From Cellvibrionaceae bacterium 1162T.S.0a.05 (GTDB taxonomy: Bacteria; Pseudomonadota; Gammaproteobacteria; Pseudomonadales; Cellvibrionaceae), in contig LANB01000001.1 in assembly GCA_000964245.1 (NCBI GenBank), positions 847,501 to 911,500 of the forward strand: a stretch of 64,000 nucleotides of DNA, read 5' to 3'. A model generated the notes under the pieces. The model made no database searches and was not told the DNA's origin. It was given only the letters and a program-made list of their open reading frames with translations. The position numbers and the translations under genes were made by a program. Shown here one piece after another: positions 55,475 through 64,000 of this stretch. The number at the start of each line of letters is the position of its first letter. Within the stretch, counting starts at the first letter, position 1.

Positions 55475-57076
55475 TTAAGTGCTTGATTTTTCGAGACTTG
55501 CAAGTAAGGCCGAACAGCGTTGGTAATTTTCACCTTCCGGCTGCTGCTGCCAATTTCCACACAATCCTTTAAGGCTCGTGGCTACTGTGCGTAATTCTGC
55601 ATCATAGATTCCCTGTTCATTCCAGGTCAGCAAGGCCTTTTCGATGCGTTTTGCACGCAATTGATTGCGGTTGAAAAACGCATCCTCACGATTATGCAGC
55701 TGCCCTAAAACATCCTGCGCAATGGTCACAATCAATTCTTTCTTTTCCGGAAACATTTCCACAGCACCTTCCAGATACATTACCCCCCACTGAAATTTGG
55801 TTGCGCCATCCTTGGCCTCCTCGTAGGCGCGCTGCAACCACTCTAACGCTTCTTCATGTCGACCTAATTCCTGAGCACTTTGTGCAACATCCACCATAAA
55901 ATAATAAGGCGCATCAGAATTAGCCAATTCCTCCTTGAAAATCCTATCGGCTTCTTCATATAAACCTGCGGTTGTTAGCATGTACCAAAATAAATTCATT
56001 ACTACTGAATGTTCGTAACTTTTTAGTTTGGACTTTCTTGTTGTTTCAACCGTATCGATAATTTCTTGTTTGAGCGTGGGGCTAACCGTGAATGCTTCTG
56101 GTTCCTTGCCAGGGTTTTCCAGGTATATTTTTGTTCGAATCGGTGTGAGCTGGGCTAGCAGCGGCAGTGATTTATTGCCCTGTGTTTTTTCAAGCGCCTT
56201 ATACCACATTGCGATAAAGCGCTCTTGTTGCTCATCAAGCAAAGTTAACAACGCTCCCCGATCATAAAGCACAAATTCCAGGTTGTTGTAGATCAGCTCT
56301 TCATTCAAAAGAATTGTTTCACTTTCTTGCAATAACACCTGTTTTTTTTCATCAGATAACACATAACCTTCTTGTTGCAAGTGGGTGTTTTTTAGAAAAT
56401 ACCACCAAACTGAAAACAGGCGGCTTTTGGCTATACTTTGGGAGGGCGGACACGCTTGATACAAAGCATACAACAGGCTTTCTTCTTCCCCCTCAACCAA
56501 AACCTGCCCTCTGTCTTGCCACCAGGAATAGAGTGCAAGCACAGAAAAATCTTTTTCCGAAAGAGAATTGCCATTTTGAAAATTTTCAACAATCTGGCTA
56601 ACGGGTTTCTGCTCTTGCAGTACCAATTGTAAAACCTCGGGATAACGCTGCAAATCCATTCCTCCCGGAATGCGCGTCAGCTCTTGCTGATCCGGCGTTA
56701 ATACAACCAGCGTCGGATAGCCGCTTACACCGTAGGTTTCTCCGTGAATTTGAGCGCGCTCGGTATCCCCGTCGAGATAAACGGGAACAAAAAACTGCGT
56801 AAGGGCAATAAAGTCTGGCTCTTTAAAAAGCGTGGCCTTGAGTTGGTTACAGGGTGGGCACCACTCTGCTCCCCAATAGAGAAAAACCGGGCGATCACTT
56901 GCCTGGGCTTCGCGAAATGCGCTTTCAAGATCTCCGGAATGCCAGGCAATTTCGCTTTGCGTTTTGCTTTGAGATACGCTGGACACCGACAATTCGGTTT
57001 CTGAATCAGATTGCTGTTGCTTTTCTGAACAAGACGCTAGCACCAGCATAAATACGATTAATAATTTGTGTATCAT
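55475..57076 (-). CDS. Thioredoxin-fold lipoprotein with helical repeat tail
   Basis: 533 residues from ATG 57076, which gives a lipoprotein leader (MIHKLLIVFMLVLASC); codons upstream to 57136 would spoil it. The thioredoxin domain (about 40-165) has WCPPC (Cys73, Cys76) and the cis-proline loop GVSGYPTLVVL. CPPC is seen in thiol reductases of the thioredoxin_7 group. The rest (170-533) is helical, with TPR-like parts (HEEALEWLQRAYEEAKDG). It should act in the periplasm to reduce or shuffle disulfides. It is divergent from the SDR gene, with 46 bp between starts. Confidence 0.83.
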   Translation of the reverse strand: MIHKLLIVFMLVLASCSEKQQQSDSETELSVSSVSQSKTQSEIAWHSGDLESAFREAQASDRPVFLYWGAEWCPPCNQLKATLFKEPDFIALTQFFVPVYLDGDTERAQIHGETYGVSGYPTLVVLTPDQQELTRIPGGMDLQRYPEVLQLVLQEQKPVSQIVENFQNGNSLSEKDFSVLALYSWWQDRGQVLVEGEEESLLYALYQACPPSQSIAKSRLFSVWWYFLKNTHLQQEGYVLSDEKKQVLLQESETILLNEELIYNNLEFVLYDRGALLTLLDEQQERFIAMWYKALEKTQGNKSLPLLAQLTPIRTKIYLENPGKEPEAFTVSPTLKQEIIDTVETTRKSKLKSYEHSVVMNLFWYMLTTAGLYEEADRIFKEELANSDAPYYFMVDVAQSAQELGRHEEALEWLQRAYEEAKDGATKFQWGVMYLEGAVEMFPEKKELIVTIAQDVLGQLHNREDAFFNRNQLRAKRIEKALLTWNEQGIYDAELRTVATSLKGLCGNWQQQPEGENYQRCSALLASLEKSST

Positions 57077-57122
57077 GCCCACTCCATTCAAATGGAAAAA
57101 TTCATTACCGGGAAAAAAAGCC

Positions 57123-57872
57123 ATGCCCAAACCCAATTTATTTGTTACCGGTGGTAGTCGCGGTATCGGCGCCAGTCTTACACAACTCGCGGCCGAACAA
57201 GGGTATCGCGTTATTCTAAGTTACAACAAAAATGCCGAAAGCGCGAAATCTATTGTAGAACACGTACAGGATTCAGGCGGTGAAGCCGAGTGTGTTCAAC
57301 TGGATATCACCCAGTATGACGCGGTTATAAATTTCTTCGAAAAATTCGAAGGCCGCTTCGGTCAACTCAATGCCCTGGTTAATAATGCCGGTGCGGTAGC
57401 GCCTGCGAGTCGATTTGAAGAACTCAGTGTCGAACGCCTACAACAAACCTTTGCCGCGAATTATTTCGGCACGGCTTATTGTTGCCAGGAAGCGGTCAAA
57501 TTAATGTCTACACGCTACGGTAAAGCGGGTGGCGTCATTATTAATGTGTCATCCATTGCCGCCAGCCTCGGCTCCCCATTCGAATACGTGGATTATGCTT
57601 CCGCCAAGGCCGCAGTGGACACGCTGAGCATTGGCCTTGCCAAAGAAGTTGCCGATGAGGGTATACGGGTAGTCAGTGTTCGGCCGGGTTTGATTGATAC
57701 AGACTTACACGCCGACTCAGGTGATCGCGAGCGCCCCTATAAATTGAGCCACCTGGTCCCCATGAAACGGCCAGGCACACCGAGCGAGGTCGCGCACACC
57801 ATTTTATATTTGCTATCTGAGCGGGCCTCCTACATTACCGGCACATTGATTGATGTCGGCGGTGGTCGCTAA
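57123..57872 (+). CDS. Short-chain dehydrogenase/reductase
   Basis: 249 residues from ATG 57123; earlier ATG codons run into the divergent promoter. Classical SDR: TGGSRGIG nucleotide-binding loop, NNAG, catalytic Ser in INVSSIAAS, YASAK (Tyr-x3-Lys), and a late RPGLIDTDLHADSG. The absence of an acidic residue at the end of beta-2 (LSYNKNAES) suggests NADP(H). Resembles glucose 1-dehydrogenase/FabG-type oxidoreductases; the substrate is unknown. Its stop overlaps the HAD gene start (TAATG). Confidence 0.9.
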   Translation: MPKPNLFVTGGSRGIGASLTQLAAEQGYRVILSYNKNAESAKSIVEHVQDSGGEAECVQLDITQYDAVINFFEKFEGRFGQLNALVNNAGAVAPASRFEELSVERLQQTFAANYFGTAYCCQEAVKLMSTRYGKAGGVIINVSSIAASLGSPFEYVDYASAKAAVDTLSIGLAKEVADEGIRVVSVRPGLIDTDLHADSGDRERPYKLSHLVPMKRPGTPSEVAHTILYLLSERASYITGTLIDVGGGR

Positions 57873-58507
57873 TGCCAGTATTGCTATTTGACAACGACGG
57901 CACCTTGATTGAAAGCGAACAACTCTGCTGTCAAACCATCGCTGAAATCTATCGAGATGAAAAATCCATAAACCTCGACGCATTTCATTTGTTTAAGCAT
58001 TATCGTGGATGGGAATTGGCGAAAATCCTGGATGCCATTGAACTGCAAACAGGTGCACCATGGGATGAGGCTTTCGTCGAACGTTACCGTGAGCGGATGC
58101 TCAATAATTTTGAAACGCAATTGCAGGCGATTCCCGATGTAAAACCCGCCCTGGATCAGCTCCCCTTCCCCAAGGCCGTCGTCTCCAATGGCCCACTCAA
58201 AAAAATGCAAGACTCGCTGAGAATTACCGGACTTGCGCCCTATTTCGGTGACAAGCTACTCAGCGCCTATGACATAAACATTTGGAAACCCGACCCCGGC
58301 ATTTATTTACATGCTGCCAAACTTTTAGATGCGGCGCCGTCGGAGTGCATCGTGATAGAGGATTCACCCACAGGCGTTGAAGCGGGAGTCCGTGCGGGCA
58401 TGCGCGTATTGTTTTATAACACACACCAGGACCCTTGTGAGTTTGATGAAGTCTATCAGTTTCAGTCGATGAAAGAACTCCCTCGACTGGTAAACCAAAT
58501 TAAATGA
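57872..58507 (+). CDS. HAD-superfamily sugar phosphatase (YieH/GPH-like)
   Basis: 211 residues. HAD motifs: FDNDGTLIESE (DxDGT), VVSNGP, KPDPGIYLHAAKLL and VIEDSPTGVEAGVRAGM. The cap domain lies between motif I and II. The pattern is that of E. coli YieH (6-phosphogluconate phosphatase) and related phosphoglycolate or beta-phosphoglucomutase-like enzymes. It overlaps the SDR stop by one base, so it may act on the same metabolite. Confidence 0.88.
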   Translation: MPVLLFDNDGTLIESEQLCCQTIAEIYRDEKSINLDAFHLFKHYRGWELAKILDAIELQTGAPWDEAFVERYRERMLNNFETQLQAIPDVKPALDQLPFPKAVVSNGPLKKMQDSLRITGLAPYFGDKLLSAYDINIWKPDPGIYLHAAKLLDAAPSECIVIEDSPTGVEAGVRAGMRVLFYNTHQDPCEFDEVYQFQSMKELPRLVNQIK

Positions 58508-58539
58508 TGAAAGCCAAAATAAAATAAAAATTTTAAAGA

Positions 58540-60021
58540 CTAGTTTGCCCGGACTGCGCGATTCTTCGCCCACATTTGCAATTGCGCCATTTTTTCGGCC
58601 ATTACAATCGAGAGCGGCTGCGTTTTCTGCAGCGCTTCGAATATTTTTGCGGTACTCATTCCTTCCTGCTGTGCAACAGAAGCGTAAAGCGCTGAAACCA
58701 CAGCCTGTTCAATTTCAGCCCCGGTAAAACCCTCACTTTCCTGAGCGAGCCAGGCTGTATCAAAATCATCTGCGTCGCAAGCGCGTTTATTCAAATGAAT
58801 TTCAAAAATACGTTTACGGGTTTGGGCATCCGGCAGGTCAACAAAAAAGATTTCATCAAAGCGCCCTTTTCGCATGAGTTCGGGCGGTAATTTTGATATG
58901 TCGTTACTGGTAGCCACCATAAATACCGAAGTTTTTCGCTCAGACATCCAGGTTAACAAGGTTCCCAATAGGCGTTGTGGGGTGCCGGAATCAGAATCGC
59001 CTTGCGCCATTCCTTTTTCAATTTCATCCATCCACAAAACGCAGGGCGACATAATATCAGCGAGCTTTAAAGCTTCACGCAAATTACGCTCGGTTTCGCC
59101 AACATATTTATTAAAAAGGGACGCCATATCAAGGCGTAAAAGTGGCAAACCCCAAACCCCGGCAATCGCCTTTGCCGCCAAACTTTTACCTCCCCCTTGC
59201 ACACCAAAAAGCAGGACACCTTTAGGTGGATCGAGTGTGATATTTCCCGATTCCTGTTTAATTGCATGGCGACGATCTTCCAGCCAGTCCTTCAAGTTAT
59301 TCAAGCCCGCGACATCTCCAAGGTGAGCAGTGCTGTATTCAAAATGCAGCACACCCTCCATGTCCATCAATTCGAATTTCGCGCGCGTTAACTCCGGCAA
59401 GTCTTCTTCAGTAATCGCGCCGTCGTCTGCAATTGCGCCGTGCGCCAAACGCCTGACATCCTGATGCGGCAAACCCTTAAGATTATTCACCAATTTATCG
59501 AGGGTTACGTTATCTGTTTTAATCCGGCTTTGGTGGTTGCGCTTGGCCCATTGACGCGCCTCATCGCGAATGATCGTCATAATTTCCTCGTCACTCGGCA
59601 TCGAAAGTGTCACCGATGCAGCGTAACGAGTCAGCTCCGCAGGCAACTTTAATTGATGGCTAATCAATACAACTTTGTGCTCGCAAAAACGGTAGTTCAA
59701 TGCAATTTCTTTCAGAAGACGTACGTTCAGAGCCTCATCAAAAAACGGATGAAAATCACAGAGTACAAAGGCCGAAGCCGGTCGATGGTTTTTAATATGG
59801 CGAAGTACATCAGCGGGTTTTTTACACGCCTGCTCGTCAGATGGTTTTATACCGAAACCCAGGGGATCGAGGCCTTCGCTTATTGACCAACGCCAGGCGG
59901 GCTTACTGTTTTGCTTGAACAAGCTTTGTAACATTGCCAAAGCACGCAATTCATCCCAGGTTTCGATCACGATAATCGCAACATTGGAATTTAATATCAG
60001 TTTTAAATCGTTGTTATCCAT
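58540..60021 (-). CDS. Ycf46-like AAA+ ATPase
   Basis: 493 residues, cytosolic. A helical N-terminal region with a P-loop-like DELR.. section (about 1-230) precedes the AAA domain: Walker A GVQGGGKS (273-280), Walker B CVLWMDEIEKG, sensor 1 VATSND, and arginine finger region RKGRFDEIFF, then a C-terminal lid (ESEGFTGAEIEQAV). This is the Ycf46 family, known from algal plastids and many bacteria; its role is unclear, with links to photosynthetic carbon use in cyanobacteria. It is alone on this strand. Confidence 0.9.
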   Translation of the reverse strand: MDNNDLKLILNSNVAIIVIETWDELRALAMLQSLFKQNSKPAWRWSISEGLDPLGFGIKPSDEQACKKPADVLRHIKNHRPASAFVLCDFHPFFDEALNVRLLKEIALNYRFCEHKVVLISHQLKLPAELTRYAASVTLSMPSDEEIMTIIRDEARQWAKRNHQSRIKTDNVTLDKLVNNLKGLPHQDVRRLAHGAIADDGAITEEDLPELTRAKFELMDMEGVLHFEYSTAHLGDVAGLNNLKDWLEDRRHAIKQESGNITLDPPKGVLLFGVQGGGKSLAAKAIAGVWGLPLLRLDMASLFNKYVGETERNLREALKLADIMSPCVLWMDEIEKGMAQGDSDSGTPQRLLGTLLTWMSERKTSVFMVATSNDISKLPPELMRKGRFDEIFFVDLPDAQTRKRIFEIHLNKRACDADDFDTAWLAQESEGFTGAEIEQAVVSALYASVAQQEGMSTAKIFEALQKTQPLSIVMAEKMAQLQMWAKNRAVRAN

Positions 60022-60100
60022 CGGGTGCAGTATTCATCCCTTTTCATGGTTATTGTTGTTTTCTTTCATGTGGTATCGCGGTCTTCAGGATTGTGTTTTC

Positions 60101-60150
60101 CCCTTCATCCCTTCACCCTTGCATCCCTTCACTCCTTCACCCCTTGCCCT
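60101..60150. repeat. Low-complexity CCCTTCA-type repeat
   Basis: A run of CCCTTCA/CTTCACC words (about six) lies in the 288-bp gap between the Ycf46 and ParA genes. The gap holds no gene I can support. The run is C/T-rich on this strand and G/A-rich on the other. Confidence 0.6.
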
Positions 60151-60309
60151 CGCGATTGCTGCCGGGCCCACATAACACATACCAGCAATGTTGGATAAAG
60201 ATAAACAGGTCGATTATTCCCAGTTTAGTCAGGAATTTCCACTAAACGCGCCAACCAAACCCGATCGAATTTGCTATAAATAATGTATATTTCCTGTTTT
60301 CGTGCACCC

Positions 60310-60987
60310 ATGCCCCAAATCTTCATCGCCAACCCAAAAGGCGGATGTGGTAAAACGACTCTGGCTACGCAGCTCGCAGGCTATTTTGCGGATAAAAAAG
60401 CCAATGTCCTTTTGCTCGATCACGATGCCCAGCGGTCCTCTCACGATTGGCTGCAAAACCGCCCAGCGGCTTGTTCGCCCATTGCACTGGAGATTTTTGG
60501 AGACAGCAATAGCCAACCCGACGCCGACCAACTGTTAATTCATGATATGCCCGCTGCCTGCGGCATTGACGATTTTATGTCGCAGATCAATCCGGGGGAT
60601 TACCTCATTATTCCGGTTCTGCCTTCGCCCACCGATATCAAAGCCTGTTTGCGCTTTGTCATGGCGCTATATCGATTTGGCTTTCTGCAAAAAGAGCTAT
60701 CTATCGGCCTGGTTGCCAACAGAGTGAAATTGCGGACCGTTTATTTCAAAACCCTGGAAAGTTTTCTGCAACGCTTGCAACTTCCCTTAATCGCTACGCT
60801 CAGGGATAGCCAAAATTACATTCGCGTCATGGATGCCGGGCTCACAATTTTTGACTTGCCTCCCTCGCGATCAAAAACTGACCGAGACCAATGGCAAGCC
60901 CTATTGGACTGGCTCGAAGCAGATACCTTGATTGAGCGATATCCCATAAGAGACCGCAGCAAACAACACCTGTTACAATCTGCCTGA
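60310..60987 (+). CDS. Orphan ParA-family ATPase
   Basis: 225 residues from ATG 60310; ATG 60283 would add nine residues without a better ribosome site. The deviant Walker A ([12 protein letters not shown]) with the signature lysine, [12 protein letters not shown] and later [10 protein letters not shown] are typical of ParA/MinD-like ATPases. The D..D-type switch II is replaced by IHDMPA. No parB or parS is next to it, so it may position a protein complex and not DNA. The 3' end lies 23 bp before coq7. Confidence 0.83.
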   Translation: MPQIFIANPKGGCGKTTLATQLAGYFADKKANVLLLDHDAQRSSHDWLQNRPAACSPIALEIFGDSNSQPDADQLLIHDMPAACGIDDFMSQINPGDYLIIPVLPSPTDIKACLRFVMALYRFGFLQKELSIGLVANRVKLRTVYFKTLESFLQRLQLPLIATLRDSQNYIRVMDAGLTIFDLPPSRSKTDRDQWQALLDWLEADTLIERYPIRDRSKQHLLQSA

Positions 60988-61010
60988 AACTCTTTACCTC
61001 CTTGAGCACT

Positions 61011-61655
61011 ATGACACAGAGACAACTCAACCTCGTCGACAATCTGATTTGCAGCGTCAATCGCGCCCTGTTTACGCTGAGCAGTAACACGCGCAGCCCC
61101 GGCCGTGCTTCACCTGCAATGCAAGAGGCAAACGTCGACATGAGCGAGGTGGAACAGCGCCATGCAGCAGGCTTGATGCGTGTGAACCATGCCGGTGAAG
61201 TGTGTGCGCAAGCGCTTTATCAAGGTCAAGCATTGACGGCAAAACTGCCTGATGTCCGCAAGGAGATGGAAATTGCGGCAGAAGAAGAAGTGGAACATCT
61301 CGCCTGGTGTGAAGATCGTTTGCGTGAGCTGGAGGCTCGCCCGAGCCTGCTCAACCCATTGTGGTACAGCATGTCATTCGGCATTGGCGCAGCCGCAGGC
61401 TTGATTAGTGATAAAGTCAGCCTTGGTTTTGTTGCGGCAACCGAGGAGCAAGTGTGTAAACACTTACAAAGCCACCTGGAGTCATTACCGGATCAGGATG
61501 CGCGCTCTCGCGCTGTTGTAAAACAAATGCTTATTGACGAGGAAAAGCACGGCCATGCTGCCCTGGATGCCGGAGGCCTGGTATTTCCCGCTGTTGTTAA
61601 AGCCGCGATGACCGCCGTCTCAAAGCTTATGACCTTCAGCAGTTATCGCGTTTAA
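61011..61655 (+). CDS. coq7: Coq7, demethoxyubiquinone hydroxylase
   Basis: 214 residues from ATG 61011 (TTG 61002 would add three). It is a di-iron hydroxylase of ubiquinone synthesis: [31 protein letters not shown] and [13 protein letters not shown] give the Glu and His ligands (E..ExxH twice). It acts at the inner membrane on demethoxyubiquinone. The last four bases overlap the end of the convergent osmC gene. The order coq7-osmC-vfr-trpC matches the Pseudomonas chromosome. Confidence 0.95.
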   Translation: MTQRQLNLVDNLICSVNRALFTLSSNTRSPGRASPAMQEANVDMSEVEQRHAAGLMRVNHAGEVCAQALYQGQALTAKLPDVRKEMEIAAEEEVEHLAWCEDRLRELEARPSLLNPLWYSMSFGIGAAAGLISDKVSLGFVAATEEQVCKHLQSHLESLPDQDARSRAVVKQMLIDEEKHGHAALDAGGLVFPAVVKAAMTAVSKLMTFSSYRV

Positions 61656-62074
61656 TTCATTTCCTCAATACGATATGCATGGCTCACGTTAACGCCTGCA
61701 GCCTGCATCATCAATGTCGCCGAACAGTATTGTTCTGCAGATAATTTCACTGCGCGCGCCACCTGGGCCTCCTTAAGGTTTTCACCCTTTACTACAAAGG
61801 TCATAGCGACTTTCGTAAAGGGCGACGGCACGCCATCAGCACGCTCAGCCTCCAGCAACACTTCGCATGAATACACTTTTTGCCGCGATTTTTCGAGAAT
61901 ACTGATCACGTCGAAGGAGGCACAGCCACCCATTCCCATCAACATCATCTCCATTGGGCGCACACCCTTATTCTCACCGCCATGATCCGGGGGCCCATCC
62001 ATAACCACGCAATGGCCACTGCCAGATTCGGCGACAAACTTTCTTTTTTCGAGCCACTTCACTTTCGCTTGCAT
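61652..62074 (-). CDS. OsmC family peroxiredoxin-like protein
   Basis: 140 residues from ATG 62074, with AGG upstream; GTG 62077 is adjacent. OsmC/Ohr fold: [17 protein letters not shown] carries one cysteine and [13 protein letters not shown] the second, the pair needed for hydroperoxide reduction. It probably protects from organic hydroperoxides, though some family members of this YhfA-like group have no known substrate. It faces coq7. Confidence 0.88.
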   Translation of the reverse strand: MQAKVKWLEKRKFVAESGSGHCVVMDGPPDHGGENKGVRPMEMMLMGMGGCASFDVISILEKSRQKVYSCEVLLEAERADGVPSPFTKVAMTFVVKGENLKEAQVARAVKLSAEQYCSATLMMQAAGVNVSHAYRIEEMN

Positions 62075-62369
62075 CACTTACACCTGGAATTGCTTTGACA
62101 GAAGGGCGCGAAGCCTAGCATATTCAGCGTTTTTACGCTGCTCGCCACCGACAATGTCTTACAAATTGGGTATGAGAAAAGGTTCGGTTTTTACCTGGAA
62201 GGCGTTATACTCGGCGCGACAAGTCTGTTTTGGAAAGAGGAAGAGACCAAAATACGCTTATAAAAGAGCACACAACAAAATTAAAAATAAAAACTACACT
62301 TAATAAAAGAAAGTGTTAAAACGAATTTCTAAACGAAATATCTAAACGAAAAGCAATGAGGGATCTATT

Positions 62370-63005
62370 TTGGTTGCTGTATCACTAACACCCCATATAC
62401 AAAATGTGGACGAGTTTCTAAGCCACTGCCACAGGCGCCGCTATCCAGCCAAGAGCACATTGATTTATGCCGGCGATAAGAGTGATTCCCTGTACTACAT
62501 TATTAAAGGTTCCGTCACGGTTCTGATTGAAGATGAAGAAGGCCGTGAAATGATTGTTGCCTACTTAAACGATGGTGACTTTTTCGGTGAAATGGGCCTT
62601 TTTGACGAGCAGGACAATCGCAGCGCCTGGGTTCGCGCTAAATCTGAATGTGAAATTGGCGAGATTTCATATGCGAAATTTCAGGAGCTTTCAGAATCTC
62701 ATCCGGAATTCCTGTTTGCGCTCGGCACGCAAATGGCGCGACGCCTGCGCAAAACAACCCGTAAAGTCGGCGACCTCGCCTTTTTGGACGTAACCGGCCG
62801 TGTTGCGCGGACCTTGCTGGATTTATGCAAGGAGCCCGATGCGATGACACACCCGGACGGGATGCAGATAAAAATTACCCGCCAAGAGATTGGCCGCATT
62901 GTAGGCTGCTCGCGGGAGATGGTCGGCCGAGTGCTAAAAACCCTTGAAGATCAAGGGCTTGTGTCCGTCAAGGGCAAAACCATGGTTGTCTTCGGTACCC
63001 GCTAA
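62370..63005 (+). CDS. vfr: Vfr/CRP-type cAMP-responsive global regulator
   Basis: 211 residues. The start is TTG 62370, with GAGGGA at the right distance; [10 protein letters not shown] fits the Vfr N-terminus, so this rare start is well supported. The cAMP domain has [22 protein letters not shown] (phosphate-binding cassette) and [20 protein letters not shown] with the Thr-Ser-like contact helix. The C-terminal helix-turn-helix reads [25 protein letters not shown]. It is close to Pseudomonas Vfr, a regulator of motility, secretion and carbon use. A terminator follows. Confidence 0.95.
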   Translation: MVAVSLTPHIQNVDEFLSHCHRRRYPAKSTLIYAGDKSDSLYYIIKGSVTVLIEDEEGREMIVAYLNDGDFFGEMGLFDEQDNRSAWVRAKSECEIGEISYAKFQELSESHPEFLFALGTQMARRLRKTTRKVGDLAFLDVTGRVARTLLDLCKEPDAMTHPDGMQIKITRQEIGRIVGCSREMVGRVLKTLEDQGLVSVKGKTMVVFGTR

Positions 63006-63022
63006 GCCGCATTTGTTGAGCA

Positions 63023-63051
63023 CAAAAAAGCCCGCGATTGCGGGCTTTTTT
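63023..63051. terminator. Bidirectional terminator between vfr and trpC
   Basis: AGCCCGC (63029-63035) and GCGGGCT (63040-63046) pair around GATT, with an A-run before and a T-run after. It can end both convergent transcripts. Confidence 0.88.
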
Positions 63052-63076
63052 GTATTCAGAAACTTGCGCCAGCTAG

Positions 63077-63880
63077 CTACTGCGCGAAAAATAGTTCGTG
63101 CAGTTTTTCTCCTGGTGACGCTGCGCGCATAAAAGATTCTCCAACCAAAAAACTATTCACGCCCCTGGCTCGCATTTGTGCGACGTCCTGCGGCCCAAGA
63201 ATGCCGCTTTCGGTGACGACAATTTTGTCTTCCGGAATGGCATCCAACAAATCGAAGGTCGTATCGAGACTGACATCAAAGGTGTGCAGGTTGCGATTGT
63301 TAATCCCCACGAGTGTATTTGGCAATTCCAGAGCCAAATCCAGCTCTTGCTTGTCGTGTACTTCAACCAACACATCCAGGCCCAGCGCGAGCGCTAGACG
63401 ATTTAAATTGAATAGCTCGTCTTCTGTCAGCGCTGACACAATAAGCAGTACACAGTCTGCGCCTATCGCACGCGATTCAACAATCTGGTAAGAGTCTACC
63501 ATGAAATCCTTTCGTATTACGGGCAGATTCACTGCGGATCGCGCTTCCTGCAGGTAGCTGTCCGCGCCCTGGAAAAAATCGATGTCGGTAAGTACTGACA
63601 AACACGCAGCCCCGCCCTTTTCATAGTCTTTGGCGATTTCTGCCGGGCGAAAATCCTCTCGAATAACGCCCTTACTCGGGGACGCTTTCTTGATTTCAGC
63701 GATGACTGCCGATTCTCCAGCGTCTAACTTATTGCAAATGGCTTGCACGAAACCGCGAGTCCGCGGCAGGTCGACAACATCCGTTTCCAGCTGCGTCAAA
63801 CTGCGCCGGCAGCGGCGTTCACTCACTTCCTTGCGCTTCCGTTCAATGATTTTTTTTAGAATTGTAGGTGTATCGCTCAC
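63077..63880 (-). CDS. trpC: Indole-3-glycerol phosphate synthase
   Basis: 267 residues from GTG 63880, with GGAG five bases upstream. TIM barrel of tryptophan synthesis that closes CdRP to indole glycerol phosphate. Catalytic set visible: [52 protein letters not shown] and VTESGI. It is a single TrpC, not fused to TrpF. In Pseudomonas trpD lies just upstream of trpC, beyond this window. Confidence 0.95.
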   Translation of the reverse strand: MSDTPTILKKIIERKRKEVSERRCRRSLTQLETDVVDLPRTRGFVQAICNKLDAGESAVIAEIKKASPSKGVIREDFRPAEIAKDYEKGGAACLSVLTDIDFFQGADSYLQEARSAVNLPVIRKDFMVDSYQIVESRAIGADCVLLIVSALTEDELFNLNRLALALGLDVLVEVHDKQELDLALELPNTLVGINNRNLHTFDVSLDTTFDLLDAIPEDKIVVTESGILGPQDVAQMRARGVNSFLVGESFMRAASPGEKLHELFFAQ

Positions 63881-63914
63881 ATGATCTCCATCGACTTACT
63901 GCTTGCTTTTTGTA

Positions 63915-63948
63915 TGTTGGAATACTTTGTGTGTTGGAATACTTTGTG
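63915..63948. repeat. Perfect 17-bp tandem direct repeat
   Basis: TGTTGGAATACTTTGTG occurs twice end to end (63915-63931, 63932-63948) in the gap upstream of trpC. Nothing else is seen in the last 120 bases. Confidence 0.85.
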
Positions 63949-64000
63949 TCCTGCAATAGTGTGCTCAGGCATGTACGTGGTCTTATGCATCCACTTGTGA

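Noticed and set aside
1-64000. CRISPR arrays, insertion sequences, prophage genes, rRNA operons
   Set aside because: No regularly spaced repeats, transposase, integrase or structural phage genes, and no rRNA-like sequence was seen.

Overview
The window reads as a chromosomal segment of a marine or plant-associated, polysaccharide-degrading gammaproteobacterium of the Cellvibrionaceae type (Cellvibrio, Saccharophagus, Teredinibacter and relatives). The evidence is the long poly-serine linkers joining carbohydrate-binding modules in secreted proteins, a CE1 acetylxylan esterase carrying a CBM60-like and a CBM10 module, and the Pseudomonas-like block coq7 - osmC - vfr/crp - trpC. I see no tRNA, rRNA, CRISPR array, integrase or insertion sequence.

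Layout. 1-5.8 kb: start of a CrbS/CbrA-type symporter-histidine kinase, divergent from a DUF4212 + ActP-like acetate/solute symporter operon, then a small membrane-anchored protein, a cNMP/CBS/DUF294 regulator and a DnaQ-type exonuclease. 6-9.4 kb: a chemoreceptor facing the modular acetylxylan esterase. 9.7-17.4 kb: housekeeping and surface genes (DUF3301, a lipoprotein, a TolB-like propeller, tex, tag-like, DnaJ-related, TMEM220). 17.3-21.2 kb: a 1282-residue hybrid kinase. 21.3-28.5 kb: a complete six-gene ebo operon in the order eboD-E-C-A-B-F, whose EboD carries an extra N-terminal VTT/DedA-like membrane domain; a 16-bp tandem repeat lies just upstream. 28.8-37.1 kb: an operon led by a 1848-residue secreted protein (CBM2, CBM35/6-like, SMP-30 lactonase-like, PQQ sugar dehydrogenase-like, CBM2, cytochrome c, DUF1592-group domains), followed by a DUF1552 protein and two DUF1566 proteins. 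37.9-42.9 kb: an exported KatG converges on two tandem paralogues that join c-type heme motifs to two mucin-like WxxW (CysD) domains. 43.2-49.8 kb: DUF3015, DUF4105/Lnb, a poly-Ser lipoprotein and cysK. 50.3-53.2 kb: a three-gene CheA-like kinase / receiver / CheX operon. 53.4-55.4 kb: a decayed patch with a TIGR00341 gene broken by an in-frame TAG, a beta-CASP remnant and small ORFs. 55.5-63.9 kb: a thioredoxin lipoprotein, SDR + HAD pair, Ycf46-like AAA ATPase, ParA-like ATPase, coq7, osmC, vfr and trpC.

How the parts may work together (inference). The acetylxylan esterase releases acetate, which the ActP-like symporter could import under a CrbS-type sensor; similar TTAGACT-type inverted repeats lie upstream of both genes. 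The giant protein places a sugar dehydrogenase, a lactonase-like propeller and heme c sites on a cellulose-binding scaffold, suggesting oxidation of sugars at the cell or substrate surface with electrons passed to heme. The exported KatG and the heme/WxxW pair next door fit an extracytoplasmic redox theme.

The candidates most worth attention are the giant redox scaffold operon, the bacterial heme + mucin-WxxW pair, and the ebo operon with the fused membrane domain.
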